64,000 bases of DNA, from NCBI RefSeq assembly GCF_900113525.1, contig NZ_FOPP01000001.1:186001-250000 (forward strand). Reading direction: 5' to 3'. Positions within the stretch are counted from its first letter, which is position 1. Each line of letters starts with the position of its first letter. The position numbers and the translations under genes are program-made. Origin of the DNA: Pedobacter insulae. GTDB taxonomy: Bacteria; Bacteroidota; Bacteroidia; Sphingobacteriales; Sphingobacteriaceae. Of the stretch, positions 8,447-17,852 are shown piece after piece. The notes under the pieces were generated by a model. It saw nothing but the letters and a program-made list of their open reading frames with translations, had not been told where the DNA came from and made no database searches.

Positions 8447-9820
8447 ATGAACATTATTATAACCATCGCTATAACAGCCTTTTTAGTGCTTTACGCTGGC
8501 TTGTTTAAGGCAAGAAAAGCTTTATTACCCTTAACACTCACAGGATTGCTTGTTGCCTTAGGTTTTGTTGCATATTCATGGAACAATCCAACCACTTACT
8601 ATACCATGATGAGAGTAGATAATTTTGCCTTAGCATTCTCGGCACTTTCAATTCTTGGAACTTTCTTTATTTTTCTCTTGACCGACCGTTACTTTGCTGA
8701 AGGAAGTGATAACGTAGCAGAATATTTCACCCTCATCCTATTTGCCTTAACGGGAATCATGATGATGGTTTCCTATCAAAATATGTCGATGCTTTTTATC
8801 GGGGTCGAAATTATGTCTGTAAGTTTGTATATTCTTGCAGGTATTAGGAAGTTGAATTTTGCATCAAACGAGGCATCCTTGAAGTATTTTCTAATGGGTG
8901 CTTTTTCTACAGGCTTCCTGTTGTTTGGTATTACTTTAGTATATGGTGCAACAGGTTCATTCGACTTAACGGTTATTCAACAATATCTCGTTAACAATGT
9001 GCATTCGGTTTCTCCTTTATTTTATCCTGGTGTAATCCTGATTATGATTGGGCTGTGTTTTAAAGTTGGTGCTGCGCCATTTCATTTTTGGGTTCCAGAC
9101 GTTTATGAGGGTTCTCCAACGCTGATCATGACTTTTATGTCGACCATAGTAAAAACTGCCGGTTTTGCAGCATTTTTAAGATTATTTGCAGGTGCTTTTG
9201 AACCTTTACATGATTTTTGGGCTCCTGCTTTAGTAGTTATCGTAGTAGTTACTTTATGTGTGGGAAATATTACAGCATTATTTCAGAAGAATTTCAAAAG
9301 GATGCTGGCCTATTCCAGTATCTCTCATGCGGGGTACTTACTATTTTCTTTAGTGGTATTAACAGTTAACTCGGCTAGTAATGTGTTGGTGTACGCAACG
9401 GCTTATACCTTTGCCAGTATCATTGCTTTCGGGGTATTAATTCTCGTAAAACAAAAAACTGGCAGCGATCAAATTGATAGCTTTAATGGCCTAGGCAAAA
9501 GAAATCCTTTAGCAGCGATAGTACTTACCGTAGCAATGTTATCACTAGCGGGTATTCCATTAACAGCGGGCTTTGTTGGTAAATACCTGATGTTTTTAAA
9601 TGTGATGGAAGACTATCAGACTATTTTAGTTATCATAGCTATTTTAAATGCATTAATTGGGTTCTATTACTATTTTAAAGTAATTGTTGCTGTTTGGTTC
9701 ATAGACGGACAAGACATCGTTTTAAATCCTTCATTCCTTTATAAAATTGTGTTGATTTTATCAGCAATAGTTACCTTGTTATTAGGGGTTTATCCTTCAC
9801 TTATTTTAAATTTGATATAA
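8447..9820 (+). CDS. nuoN: NADH-quinone oxidoreductase subunit N
   Basis: The last gene of the complex I operon, a 457-residue antiporter-like subunit. Signatures are FIGVEIMSVSLYILAG with the channel glutamate (about 116-131), KVGAAPFHFWVPDVYEGSPT (about 205-224) and AYSSISHAGYLLF. No intrinsic terminator is visible after the stop; a 46-bp AT-rich gap separates it from the DedA gene. Confidence 0.96.
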   Translation: MNIIITIAITAFLVLYAGLFKARKALLPLTLTGLLVALGFVAYSWNNPTTYYTMMRVDNFALAFSALSILGTFFIFLLTDRYFAEGSDNVAEYFTLILFALTGIMMMVSYQNMSMLFIGVEIMSVSLYILAGIRKLNFASNEASLKYFLMGAFSTGFLLFGITLVYGATGSFDLTVIQQYLVNNVHSVSPLFYPGVILIMIGLCFKVGAAPFHFWVPDVYEGSPTLIMTFMSTIVKTAGFAAFLRLFAGAFEPLHDFWAPALVVIVVVTLCVGNITALFQKNFKRMLAYSSISHAGYLLFSLVVLTVNSASNVLVYATAYTFASIIAFGVLILVKQKTGSDQIDSFNGLGKRNPLAAIVLTVAMLSLAGIPLTAGFVGKYLMFLNVMEDYQTILVIIAILNALIGFYYYFKVIVAVWFIDGQDIVLNPSFLYKIVLILSAIVTLLLGVYPSLILNLI

Positions 9821-9866
9821 CCTAATGATATAGATTATTATTTGTAGTTTTACGAATAATTGAACT

Positions 9867-10529
9867 ATGCAAGAATTCTGGAATTCATTACAGCATTTTA
9901 TTGACCCCGAAAAATTACTAAGAGAGGGTGGTTTTTACGTTGTTGTATTTGTAATTTTTGCCGAAACAGGTTTGTTTTTTGGTTTCTTTCTGCCAGGCGA
10001 TTATCTCTTGTTCTTAGCAGGAATGTTTGTTGCAACGGGCAAACTAGATGTAAATATTTATGTATTAATTATAGGACTATTTATTGCGGCGGTTGCTGGG
10101 AATTTTACTGGTTATTGGTTCGGTCGTAAAACTGGTCCGGTGCTCTATAATAGGAAAGAGACATTCTTTTTCAAAAAGAAATATCTAATAGCTGCCGAGA
10201 AATATTACCGTAAACAGGGAGCTTTTGCATTAATTATGGGAAGATTTGTGCCGATTGTAAGAACTTTTGCTCCTATATTTGCAGGAGTTGTGAAGTTAGA
10301 CATTAAAAAATTTGCACTTTATAACGTTCTAGGTGCAATTTTATGGATAGCTTCCTTAACTTTGCTAGGATATTTTTTAGGTAGAAGATTTGCCCAACAA
10401 ATAGAAGAATATTTAGTTTATATAATAATAGGTTTCATCGTCATCACCACTATTCCCCTCATCATTACTTTTGTAAAGAAGAGGGTCGTAAAAATAGGGG
10501 CTGAGGATGAAATAGACAGCAATCAATAG
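9867..10529 (+). CDS. DedA family membrane protein
   Basis: A 220-residue integral membrane protein of the DedA/VTT (SNARE-associated) family. Motifs visible are FFGFFLPGDYLLFLAG (about 36-51), a GYWFGRKTGP turn, and GRFVPIVRTFAPIFAGV (about 125-141), whose arginines are conserved. Members have been linked to recycling of undecaprenyl phosphate across the membrane; which lipid this one moves is unknown. It lies 3 bp upstream of the pyrophosphatase gene, suggesting co-transcription. Confidence 0.9.
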   Translation: MQEFWNSLQHFIDPEKLLREGGFYVVVFVIFAETGLFFGFFLPGDYLLFLAGMFVATGKLDVNIYVLIIGLFIAAVAGNFTGYWFGRKTGPVLYNRKETFFFKKKYLIAAEKYYRKQGAFALIMGRFVPIVRTFAPIFAGVVKLDIKKFALYNVLGAILWIASLTLLGYFLGRRFAQQIEEYLVYIIIGFIVITTIPLIITFVKKRVVKIGAEDEIDSNQ

Positions 10530-10532
10530 CAC

Positions 10533-11084
10533 ATGAGTAAAGACGATCATCATCCGTGGCACAGTGTATCTCCAGGTAGTAACTTACCTCAAACTGTAAA
10601 TGCCATTATAGAAATTCCAAAGGGTTCGAAGGCGAAATATGAAATCGATAAGGAATCAAATCTTATCAAATTAGATCGGGTTTTGTTTTCATCGGTAATG
10701 TATCCGGCAAACTATGGTTTTATTCCGCAAACGTATTGTGATGATAACGATCCCTTAGATATATTGGTGCTTTGCTCTGTTGATGTATATCCCATGACGA
10801 TCATTGAAGCAAAGGTAATTGGCGTAATGCACATGGTTGATAACGGCGAACAGGATGACAAAATCATTGCGGTTGCCAAAAATGACATGTCTGTCAACTA
10901 TATCAATGATTTGCCGGAACTTCCTCCACATACCATGAAGGAAATAGTGAAATTTTTTCAAGATTATAAGGCTTTAGAAGAGAAGAAAGTTACAATAGAA
11001 CATCTGTTAGGTGTTCGCTATGCACATAAGGTTATTCAAGAAAGCATAGAGCTTTACAATAAAAAATTTAGAAATAATTCTTAA
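10533..11084 (+). CDS. ppa: Inorganic pyrophosphatase, family I
   Basis: A 183-residue soluble enzyme that hydrolyses pyrophosphate to two phosphates, pulling biosynthetic reactions forward. The Mg-binding signature [11 protein letters not shown] (about residues 70-80) and the preceding [11 protein letters not shown] are diagnostic for family I. The start lies 3 bases after the DedA stop, and the stop overlaps the next start (TAATG), so these three genes form a tight operon. Confidence 0.95.
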   Translation: MSKDDHHPWHSVSPGSNLPQTVNAIIEIPKGSKAKYEIDKESNLIKLDRVLFSSVMYPANYGFIPQTYCDDNDPLDILVLCSVDVYPMTIIEAKVIGVMHMVDNGEQDDKIIAVAKNDMSVNYINDLPELPPHTMKEIVKFFQDYKALEEKKVTIEHLLGVRYAHKVIQESIELYNKKFRNNS

Positions 11085-12487
11085 TGATTTTTAGCTCAGT
11101 TTCTACATATATCATGAGTTCGTTTGTTTTTTTGGCAGTAGTGCCTCAAGACCCACAAACCGAATCAGTTGGCTGGAGAATATTACTAGCATTGTTTTTG
11201 GTTATTCTAAATGGTTTTTTTGTAGCAGCAGAGTTTGCTATTGTTAAGGTTAGAGCATCCCAAATTGAAATCAAAGCCAAAACGGGTAGCCGGGTTGGTA
11301 AAATGGCGAAAGGAATTGTCCATAATTTAGATGGATATTTAGCCGCAACGCAACTTGGAATTACGCTAGCCTCACTAGGTTTGGGTTGGGTTGGTGAAGA
11401 TGTGATGCATACAATATTTCAGAATATGTTTTTAGGTTTTAACCTAAAGGTTAGTGAAGCCTTTATTCATTCGGCATCTACAATCGTTGCTTTTTCTGTG
11501 ATAACGATTATGCACATTGTATTTGGTGAGCTCGCCCCAAAATCATTAGCTATACAACGGCCAGTGGCTACAACTTTATTCGTTTCCTTTCCATTACAAG
11601 TTTTCTATGTAGTATTCCGACCATTTATATGGGCGCTGAATAGCTTAGCAGCTATAATTTTAAGACCTTTTGGAATAAATACTGCGGGTGGACACGAATC
11701 ATTACATAGCAATGAAGAGCTTCAATATCTGTTAGATCAGGGTAAAGAAAGCGGTGCATTAGAAGATAACGAACACGAATTAATAAAGAACGTGTTCGAT
11801 TTCAATGAGCGTGTAGTGAAGAATATTATGGTTCCAAGAACAAAAATTTCTGGAATAGAACTAGATACGCCGAAAGATGAGGTTGTCCAGAAAATCATTG
11901 GAGAAGGATATTCTAGGCTACCGGTTTATGATGATATTATCGACAAAATAATTGGGATTGTGCATGCAAAAGATATTTTGCCCTTGTTAGCAGGCAATGT
12001 GCAATGGGCATTAGCTGATATCATCAGAAAGCCTTATTTTGTTCCTGAAACAAAGAAGATTAACGATTTGCTAAGCGAATTGCAGCAAAAACGCATTCAG
12101 ATTGCCATTGTTATCGATGAGTTTGGAGGCACGGCGGGAATGGTGACCTTGGAAGATATAGTAGAAGAAATTGTCGGTGAAATTCAAGACGAATATGATG
12201 AGGAGAAGCCAACGGTGGAAAAGATATCAGATACGGAATTTGTCATCAACGCTTATGCTACGGTTTACGATGTGAACGAGCATTTACCTCATGATTTACC
12301 GGAAGATGAGGATTTTGATACGATTGGTGGATTAGTATCCCATGCGTTTGGTAAAATACCGGAAGTTGGGGACAGTGAAGAGTGTTATGGCTATTTATTC
12401 ACTATTTTGAAAAAAACAGAGCAGAATATAGAAACCATTAAGCTAGAATTGGTGATCCGCAAAAGCGACATGGTCGACACGCATTAA
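11084..12487 (+). CDS. CNNM/CorC-type membrane protein (hemolysin family, CBS pair)
   Basis: A 467-residue protein with an N-terminal DUF21 (CNNM) membrane domain of about four helices (roughly 25-210). Two CBS domains follow (about 235-355, including VKNIMVPRTKISGIELD and IVIDEFGGTAGMVTLEDIVEEIVGEIQDE), then a CorC_HlyC domain at the C-terminus. Homologs are magnesium/cobalt exporters or, in gliding Bacteroidota, GldE. No gldD lies beside it here, so I leave the symbol empty. An internal ATG ten codons in is an alternative start. It overlaps ppa by one base. Confidence 0.88.
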   Translation: MIFSSVSTYIMSSFVFLAVVPQDPQTESVGWRILLALFLVILNGFFVAAEFAIVKVRASQIEIKAKTGSRVGKMAKGIVHNLDGYLAATQLGITLASLGLGWVGEDVMHTIFQNMFLGFNLKVSEAFIHSASTIVAFSVITIMHIVFGELAPKSLAIQRPVATTLFVSFPLQVFYVVFRPFIWALNSLAAIILRPFGINTAGGHESLHSNEELQYLLDQGKESGALEDNEHELIKNVFDFNERVVKNIMVPRTKISGIELDTPKDEVVQKIIGEGYSRLPVYDDIIDKIIGIVHAKDILPLLAGNVQWALADIIRKPYFVPETKKINDLLSELQQKRIQIAIVIDEFGGTAGMVTLEDIVEEIVGEIQDEYDEEKPTVEKISDTEFVINAYATVYDVNEHLPHDLPEDEDFDTIGGLVSHAFGKIPEVGDSEECYGYLFTILKKTEQNIETIKLELVIRKSDMVDTH

Positions 12488-12498
12488 ATCTGTAGCTA

Positions 12499-13203
12499 AT
12501 GCATATTTTTTATACGCCAGACTTAGATTCGGATGTCTTTACGTTAAGCGAAGAAGAAAGCAGGCACTGCAGTAAGGTGCTTCGATTAAGTTTGGGTGAT
12601 CACGTGCACTTAATTGATGGAAAGGGAGGGTTGTTTGAAGCTGAGATAAGTGCTATCAATAAAAAAAATGTGCAACTTAAAATTGTCCACAAGCAGTCGG
12701 ATTTTGGTAAGAGAAATCATCATTTGCATATTGCCATCGCCCCAACCAAGAATATCGACCGACTAGAATGGTTTTTAGAAAAAGCAACTGAGATCGGTAT
12801 CGATGAAGTAACACCAATTATTTGCGATAGATCTGAACGCAGAATAGTTAAGGAGGAGCGCTTAGATAAAGTAATTACTTCAGCCGTTAAGCAATCAATG
12901 ACGGCCTATCATCCCAAATTAAATCCCGCTATCACGTTCAGCGAATTTTTAAACCAAGATTTTATTGGAGCGCGTTTAATTGCGCATTGTATGGCAGATG
13001 CCGCTAAGCAATCTATCGATAAACTCGTCACACCACATCAATCGTATTTGATATTAATTGGTCCCGAGGGTGATTTTAGTCCGGCAGAGTTAGCGAATGC
13101 TTTGGAAAACGGCTTTAATCCCGTAACTTTAGGTAACACCCGTTTACGGACAGAAACCGCTGCTTTATATGCATGCTTTGAAATCAATTATATTAATCGA
13201 TGA
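12499..13203 (+). CDS. rsmE: 16S rRNA (uracil(1498)-N3)-methyltransferase
   Basis: A 234-residue SPOUT methyltransferase that methylates U1498 of 16S rRNA using S-adenosylmethionine. The N-terminal PUA-like part contains HCSKVLRLSLGDHVHLIDGKG. The C-terminal knot is marked by EKATEIGIDEVTPIICDRSER and LIGPEGDFSPAE followed by LGNTRLRTETAAL, all typical of RsmE. Its stop overlaps the next start by four bases (ATGA). Confidence 0.95.
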   Translation: MHIFYTPDLDSDVFTLSEEESRHCSKVLRLSLGDHVHLIDGKGGLFEAEISAINKKNVQLKIVHKQSDFGKRNHHLHIAIAPTKNIDRLEWFLEKATEIGIDEVTPIICDRSERRIVKEERLDKVITSAVKQSMTAYHPKLNPAITFSEFLNQDFIGARLIAHCMADAAKQSIDKLVTPHQSYLILIGPEGDFSPAELANALENGFNPVTLGNTRLRTETAALYACFEINYINR

Positions 13204-13856
13204 GTAAGCACACTTTCTTTGGTCTTTTAGCTTTGAGCTTCTTAACAAGCTTTACAGCGCCTACTTACAAAATGGCTAAGCTAAAATATAGTGGAGGAGG
13301 TGATTGGTATGGGAATAGAACCGCATTGCCAAATCTAATAGCATTTTGCAATAAAAATATCGCTACCAATTTTTTTGCTGATGAAAGTATTGTTGAGGTT
13401 GGGAGTGCAGAATTATATAACTATCCGTTTGTTTATTTAACTGGGCACGGTAATGTTATCTTTAGTGATTTAGAAGCAACCAATCTTCGGAAATATTTAA
13501 TGGGAGGTGGTTTTCTGCACATTGATGATAATTACGGGTTAGATAAGTTTATCAGACCTCAAATGAAAAAGGTATTTCCGGAACTTAGTTTCGTTGAACT
13601 TCCCTCAAATCATAAAATTTATAATCAGAAGTTTAAATTTCCAAATGGTTTGCCAAAAATACACGAGCATGATGGTAAACGCCCGCAAGGTTTAGCACTG
13701 ATATGGAAAGGCAGAGTGGTGTGCTATTACACCTATGAATGCGATTTAGGCAATGGCTGGGAAGACTTTGGAACCTATCCTACAGATACGCAAGAAAGCA
13801 GGAATAAAGCGCTTAAAATGGGCGCAAACCTTGTTCAATATGCATTAACTCAATAA
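13200..13856 (+). CDS. DUF4159 domain protein, secreted
   Basis: A 218-residue protein with a short hydrophobic N-terminus (FFGLLALSFLTSFTAPTY) that looks like a signal peptide. The body carries DUF4159-style text: YSGGGDWYGNRTALPNLIAFCN near the start, FVYLTGHGNVIFSD, GGGFLHIDDNYG and a late FEDFGTYP-like WEDFGTYPTD. The fold is thought to be glutamine-amidotransferase-like, but no function is established and no clear nucleophile cysteine is seen. It is packed between rsmE (4-bp overlap) and the biotin-carrier gene (1-bp gap). Confidence 0.8.
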   Translation: MSKHTFFGLLALSFLTSFTAPTYKMAKLKYSGGGDWYGNRTALPNLIAFCNKNIATNFFADESIVEVGSAELYNYPFVYLTGHGNVIFSDLEATNLRKYLMGGGFLHIDDNYGLDKFIRPQMKKVFPELSFVELPSNHKIYNQKFKFPNGLPKIHEHDGKRPQGLALIWKGRVVCYYTYECDLGNGWEDFGTYPTDTQESRNKALKMGANLVQYALTQ

Positions 13857-13857
13857 G

Positions 13858-14355
13858 ATGTACAACGTAAAAGTAAACGAGCAATATGGATTTGCCATTA
13901 AGGCTGATCATTCGACAATTTTAGTGAATGATGAACCGGTAATAATGGATAGTATAGACCTTGGCGTGAAAAGTAAGCACATTATTTACCAAAACAGGTC
14001 TTATACCATTGAGATCGTTGCATTTGATAAGACCGAAAAAACAGCGGCTGTTAAAGTAAATGGCACTATTTACAAGGTTGAGATAGAAGATGAGTTTGAC
14101 CAATTATTAAAACAATTAGGGATGGATAGTTTGGCTGTCAACAAAGTACAGCAAATTAAAGCTCCAATGCCAGGCCTGGTGTTAAATGTGCTAGTTTCCG
14201 AAGGTGATGAAGTAAAAAAAGGAGATAATCTTTTAGTACTGGAAGCAATGAAGATGGAAAATATGATCAAATCGCCTACCGACGGACTCATTAAAAAAAT
14301 AGCCATTAAGCAGGGTGATAAGGTTGAGAAAAATCAGGTCTTAATTAATTTTTAG
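13858..14355 (+). CDS. Biotin carboxyl carrier protein-like subunit
   Basis: A 165-residue protein whose C-terminal half (about 98-165) is a biotinyl/lipoyl domain with the biotinylation motif EAMKMEN, the acceptor being K132. The N-terminal half (about 1-90) is a small beta-rich region of the kind found before the carrier domain in propionyl/acetyl-CoA carboxylase-type subunits. No carboxylase or transcarboxylase gene lies in the window, so its partner enzyme must be encoded elsewhere. The stop is directly followed by the converging gldJ stop. Confidence 0.88.
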   Translation: MYNVKVNEQYGFAIKADHSTILVNDEPVIMDSIDLGVKSKHIIYQNRSYTIEIVAFDKTEKTAAVKVNGTIYKVEIEDEFDQLLKQLGMDSLAVNKVQQIKAPMPGLVLNVLVSEGDEVKKGDNLLVLEAMKMENMIKSPTDGLIKKIAIKQGDKVEKNQVLINF

Positions 14356-15945
14356 TTATCTGCCCGTTTTAAACCCGCCTTTTCCTGGTTTGATGGCTGA
14401 AGAACCTAGCATGGTCATAGCGCATCTAAAACCTACATCGGCCGACGAATCATCTTCCTGCATGTGTCGACGAGTAGCAGGATTCAGCCATTGAGCCTGA
14501 TCGTTCCATGAGCCTCCTTTGTAAACTCGCGACTTATTGTTTACCAGTGTAGTGATGCCGTATAGCGGGCTTTCCTCGTCACGGTATCCTCTTTGATCAG
14601 GATTATAAGAGTCTCCTCCAGTTTTAGCAACTGAATCTGTTTTTACGGCATTAAGTTCAGCCCAAGTTTGTTTTTTGCCAGCGTTGGCTTTAACCATAAT
14701 CGGCTTACCATACTTATCAGCCTTTAAGGCTCCTGTTGCAGGGTCTCTGTCTTTGTTAACGAATTGATTACCTCTAAAAGGATTTAAAGCGTCTGCCTGT
14801 TCAAATGTAGCGGCACGATACACGTCGGCTACCCATTCATTTACGTTGCCAGCCATGTTATATAAGCCGAAATCATTTGGCAAGTAGCTAATTACATTTT
14901 CAGTAAAAGCGGCTCTATCATTTAATGAACCACCTACTCCCATGAAATCGCCTTTACTTCTCTTAAAGTTGGCTAAGATTTCACCTCTTGTTCTTTTCTT
15001 TGCAGAAGTAATACCCAAGCCGTTCCAGGGATATATTTTTTTACTGTCGATATTCTGATCTTGCGTATTGCCGATTAAGCCCAGTGCTGCATATTCCCAT
15101 TCTGCTTCCGTTGGCAGGCGATAAGGCTGTAAGATCACTCCATCTTCTAAGCGCACATTTCTAGTTGCCCGAGGAGCACCACCACCAGTTGAAGAAGTTC
15201 CCGCAGTTGCCGCCGGATTTAAATCTGTCTTGGCATTTGGTCCTTTATCATCAATTTGACCATTTAAATACAGTTCTGTATTAAATGGCTTATCTCTATT
15301 AATGGGAGTCGCAAGGGCATTACTTCCAGTTGCAGTGCCATTAACAGCAGCAAAAGAATTCATATAGCCTTGATCTCTTAATAATTTCTCATTCACCATG
15401 TCGGTTCTCCAGGCACAATATCTTTCTGCTTGTAAAGCACTAACACCCACAACCGGATAGTCCTTGTAGGCCGGATGTCGGAGGTAATTGTTTACAAATG
15501 GTTCATTAAATGACAAAGGGCTTCTCCAAACTAAGGTGTCCGGAAGTTCCTCATAATAATATTGCTGATCGGTTGGATAAGTTCTTCTAATCCAGTTCAA
15601 ATATTCTAACCAGTTGGTGTTAGATACCTCAGTCTCATCCATGTAAAATGAACTAACCGTCACTTCTCTTTTATAGTTGTAATTACTCAGCTCCTGACCA
15701 GGAATGTCTATACCACTACCCCCCATTATGAATTGACCACCTTCTATCTCCATCAAGCCCTGACCAACGCCCCGTTTAAACTTACTAGCTACTGCAAAGC
15801 CACCGTTATCTTTATTATTATAAGCATAACCTGTTTTGTTTGATGTTTCAGCACTGTTTTTCCTGTTCTTACAAGAAGAAAATACAGCCAAAACAAATAT
15901 AAAGGTCAGAGAGAAGTATAAAATTCGTTTCATCGGTTTTGTCAT
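14356..15945 (-). CDS. gldJ: GldJ-like gliding/type IX secretion lipoprotein
   Basis: A 529-residue lipoprotein: a hydrophobic leader ending in VFSSC (lipid cysteine C25 counted from this start) followed by a formylglycine-generating-enzyme-type sulfatase-modifying fold, seen as MEIEGGQFIMGG, FYMDETEVSN, PVVGVSALQAERYCAW, RLPTEAEWEYAA, NMAGNVNEWVADVY and GGSWND. GldJ and GldK share this architecture. I call GldJ because porV is its divergent neighbour, as in other gliding Bacteroidota, while gldK normally heads gldKLMN. A start four codons in (15933) would give a cleaner signal peptide. GldJ stabilises the GldK-containing part of the secretion motor. Confidence 0.85.
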   Translation of the reverse strand: MTKPMKRILYFSLTFIFVLAVFSSCKNRKNSAETSNKTGYAYNNKDNGGFAVASKFKRGVGQGLMEIEGGQFIMGGSGIDIPGQELSNYNYKREVTVSSFYMDETEVSNTNWLEYLNWIRRTYPTDQQYYYEELPDTLVWRSPLSFNEPFVNNYLRHPAYKDYPVVGVSALQAERYCAWRTDMVNEKLLRDQGYMNSFAAVNGTATGSNALATPINRDKPFNTELYLNGQIDDKGPNAKTDLNPAATAGTSSTGGGAPRATRNVRLEDGVILQPYRLPTEAEWEYAALGLIGNTQDQNIDSKKIYPWNGLGITSAKKRTRGEILANFKRSKGDFMGVGGSLNDRAAFTENVISYLPNDFGLYNMAGNVNEWVADVYRAATFEQADALNPFRGNQFVNKDRDPATGALKADKYGKPIMVKANAGKKQTWAELNAVKTDSVAKTGGDSYNPDQRGYRDEESPLYGITTLVNNKSRVYKGGSWNDQAQWLNPATRRHMQEDDSSADVGFRCAMTMLGSSAIKPGKGGFKTGR

Positions 15946-16197
15946 TTTATGCTAATAAAGCAATTGGAGCCCATTAAAGCGAAAACAGACGCAGTAATCG
16001 TGTCACGCAATAAAGTTAAAATTACATAAAAAAAGCACTATTTGCCAAAAATAATTATAATTTAAAAAGAGGATTTAATTTAGTCCATAAGCCCTAATCT
16101 GGTTTTGTTAATTTGATGGGATAAGTGAATAATGTTTTATACATTTATACTCAAATGAACACCACATCAACAACATCCTATTCTGATTAACTTATAA

Positions 16198-17379
16198 ATG
16201 AATTCAAAGTACTTTAGCCTGACAGCGATCTGTATGCTTCCTTTAGTTATTTTTTGTAGCAGTAAGTCGTATGCGCAGAAAGTACCCGTGGGTACACAAA
16301 CTAACGGAAGTCAGGCTAATAATGTACCTACAGCAGTACCTTTTTTGTTAATTACACCTGATGCAAGAGCCGGGGGGATGGGGGATGCAGGGGTGGCAGT
16401 CCTTCCAGATGCCAATGCGATGGCAATCAACCCTTCGAAGTTAGCATTTTTAGAACGCCCATATGGGTTTTCTGCCTCCTACAGTCCCTGGTTAAAAACA
16501 TTGGTTCCAGATATTAATTTAGCCTATATCAGTGGATTTTATAAATTAGATGACGTTAGTACAATTGGTAGTTCGTTGAGATACTTTTCATTAGGGCAAA
16601 TTCAATTAACCGACGAGAGTCAGCAAGATATGGGGATTTATAACCCGAATGAATTTGCATTTGATGCGACTTATGCCCGTCGTTTTGGAGAAGAATTTTC
16701 GTTGGGAACGACATTTAGATTTGTATACTCCGACCTAACTTTAGGAAATTTTTCGGCAGGACAACAAACTAAACCAGGGAAGGCTTTTGCCGCAGATGTA
16801 TCTGCATACTATAAAAAACCTACCATAATCTTTAATAAAGATGCGATATTTTCGCTAGGCGCAAATATCGCTAATATTGGAACGAAGGTGAGCTATGTTG
16901 AAGGGGGAAGTAAACTCTTTCTACCTACAAATTTGAAACTGGGCGCAGCCTCAACCTTTATTATTGATGATTATAACCAGTTTACTTTTGCGCTGGATTT
17001 TAATAAACTGCTTGTACCTACTGAGCCCATTAGAGATACGGATGGAAAAATTATCGCGGGTAAAGATCCAGATCGTTCTGTTCCTGGAGGTATATTTGGT
17101 TCATTTACTGATGCCCCAGGGGGCTTTAGCGAAGAAGTTAAAGAAGTAAACATCGCATTGGGAGCAGAGTATTGGTATAACCAACAATTTGCTTTAAGGG
17201 CAGGCTATTTTTATGAAGCTCCGGAAAAGGGTAATAAAAGGTATTTTACACTTGGTGCTGGCTTAAAATACAACATCTTTAATATAGACTTTGCGTATCT
17301 AGTCGCAAATCCTCAGAAGAGTCCTTTAGCGAACACTTTGAGATTTAGTTTATTATTTAACTTTGGGAATATTAAATGA
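16198..17379 (+). CDS. porV: Type IX secretion outer-membrane protein PorV
   Basis: A 393-residue outer-membrane beta-barrel protein of the FadL-like PorV/LptO family, preceded by a signal peptide ending near SYAQK (residue 27). The segment FLLITPDARAGGMGDAGVAVLPDANAMAINPSKLAF (split here across residues 49-84) is the typical PorV opening. PorV shuttles cargo with type IX C-terminal signals from the translocon to the attachment complex. It is divergent from gldJ across a 252-bp AT-rich gap in which I see no clear promoter, and it overlaps ispF by four bases. Confidence 0.9.
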   Translation: MNSKYFSLTAICMLPLVIFCSSKSYAQKVPVGTQTNGSQANNVPTAVPFLLITPDARAGGMGDAGVAVLPDANAMAINPSKLAFLERPYGFSASYSPWLKTLVPDINLAYISGFYKLDDVSTIGSSLRYFSLGQIQLTDESQQDMGIYNPNEFAFDATYARRFGEEFSLGTTFRFVYSDLTLGNFSAGQQTKPGKAFAADVSAYYKKPTIIFNKDAIFSLGANIANIGTKVSYVEGGSKLFLPTNLKLGAASTFIIDDYNQFTFALDFNKLLVPTEPIRDTDGKIIAGKDPDRSVPGGIFGSFTDAPGGFSEEVKEVNIALGAEYWYNQQFALRAGYFYEAPEKGNKRYFTLGAGLKYNIFNIDFAYLVANPQKSPLANTLRFSLLFNFGNIK

Positions 17380-17852
17380 AAATTAAGGTAGGTTTTGGTT
17401 TTGATGTTCACCAGTTAAAAGATCATCATCCTTTTATGATAGGGGGTGTAAACTTAGCACATCATAAAGGAGCATTTGGACACTCTGATGCCGATGTGTT
17501 ATTGCACGCCATATGTGACGCGCTTTTAGGGGCTGCTAATTTACGGGATATTGGTTTCCATTTTAAGAATACAGACCCTCAGTGGAAGGGTATTAGTAGC
17601 ATTGTGCTGTTAAAAGAAACTATGAAATTGCTTCGTGAAAAGGGTTGGGAGGTTAATAACGTTGATGCTATGCTTTGTTTAGAAGCGCCGAAAATTAATC
17701 CCCATATCCCTCAAATGCAGCAAAATATTGCCGAAGCGATGGCTATGTCTGTCGACGATATTTCGATTAAAGCAACGACTAACGAAACCATGGGTTTTAT
17801 TGGGAGAGAAGAAGGAGTGGTTGCTTATGCGGTATGTTTAATCCAAAAGTAA
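17376..17852 (+). CDS. ispF: 2-C-methyl-D-erythritol 2,4-cyclodiphosphate synthase
   Basis: A 158-residue enzyme of the non-mevalonate isoprenoid pathway that cyclises CDP-methylerythritol phosphate with release of CMP. Zinc and substrate residues are visible in GFGFDVHQL (about 6-14) and GHSDADVLLHAICDALLGA (about 35-53), with TTNETMGFIGREEG near the C-terminus. Length is normal. The ATGA overlap with porV suggests coupled translation. Its stop abuts the converging pirin stop with no gap. Confidence 0.96.
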   Translation: MKIKVGFGFDVHQLKDHHPFMIGGVNLAHHKGAFGHSDADVLLHAICDALLGAANLRDIGFHFKNTDPQWKGISSIVLLKETMKLLREKGWEVNNVDAMLCLEAPKINPHIPQMQQNIAEAMAMSVDDISIKATTNETMGFIGREEGVVAYAVCLIQK

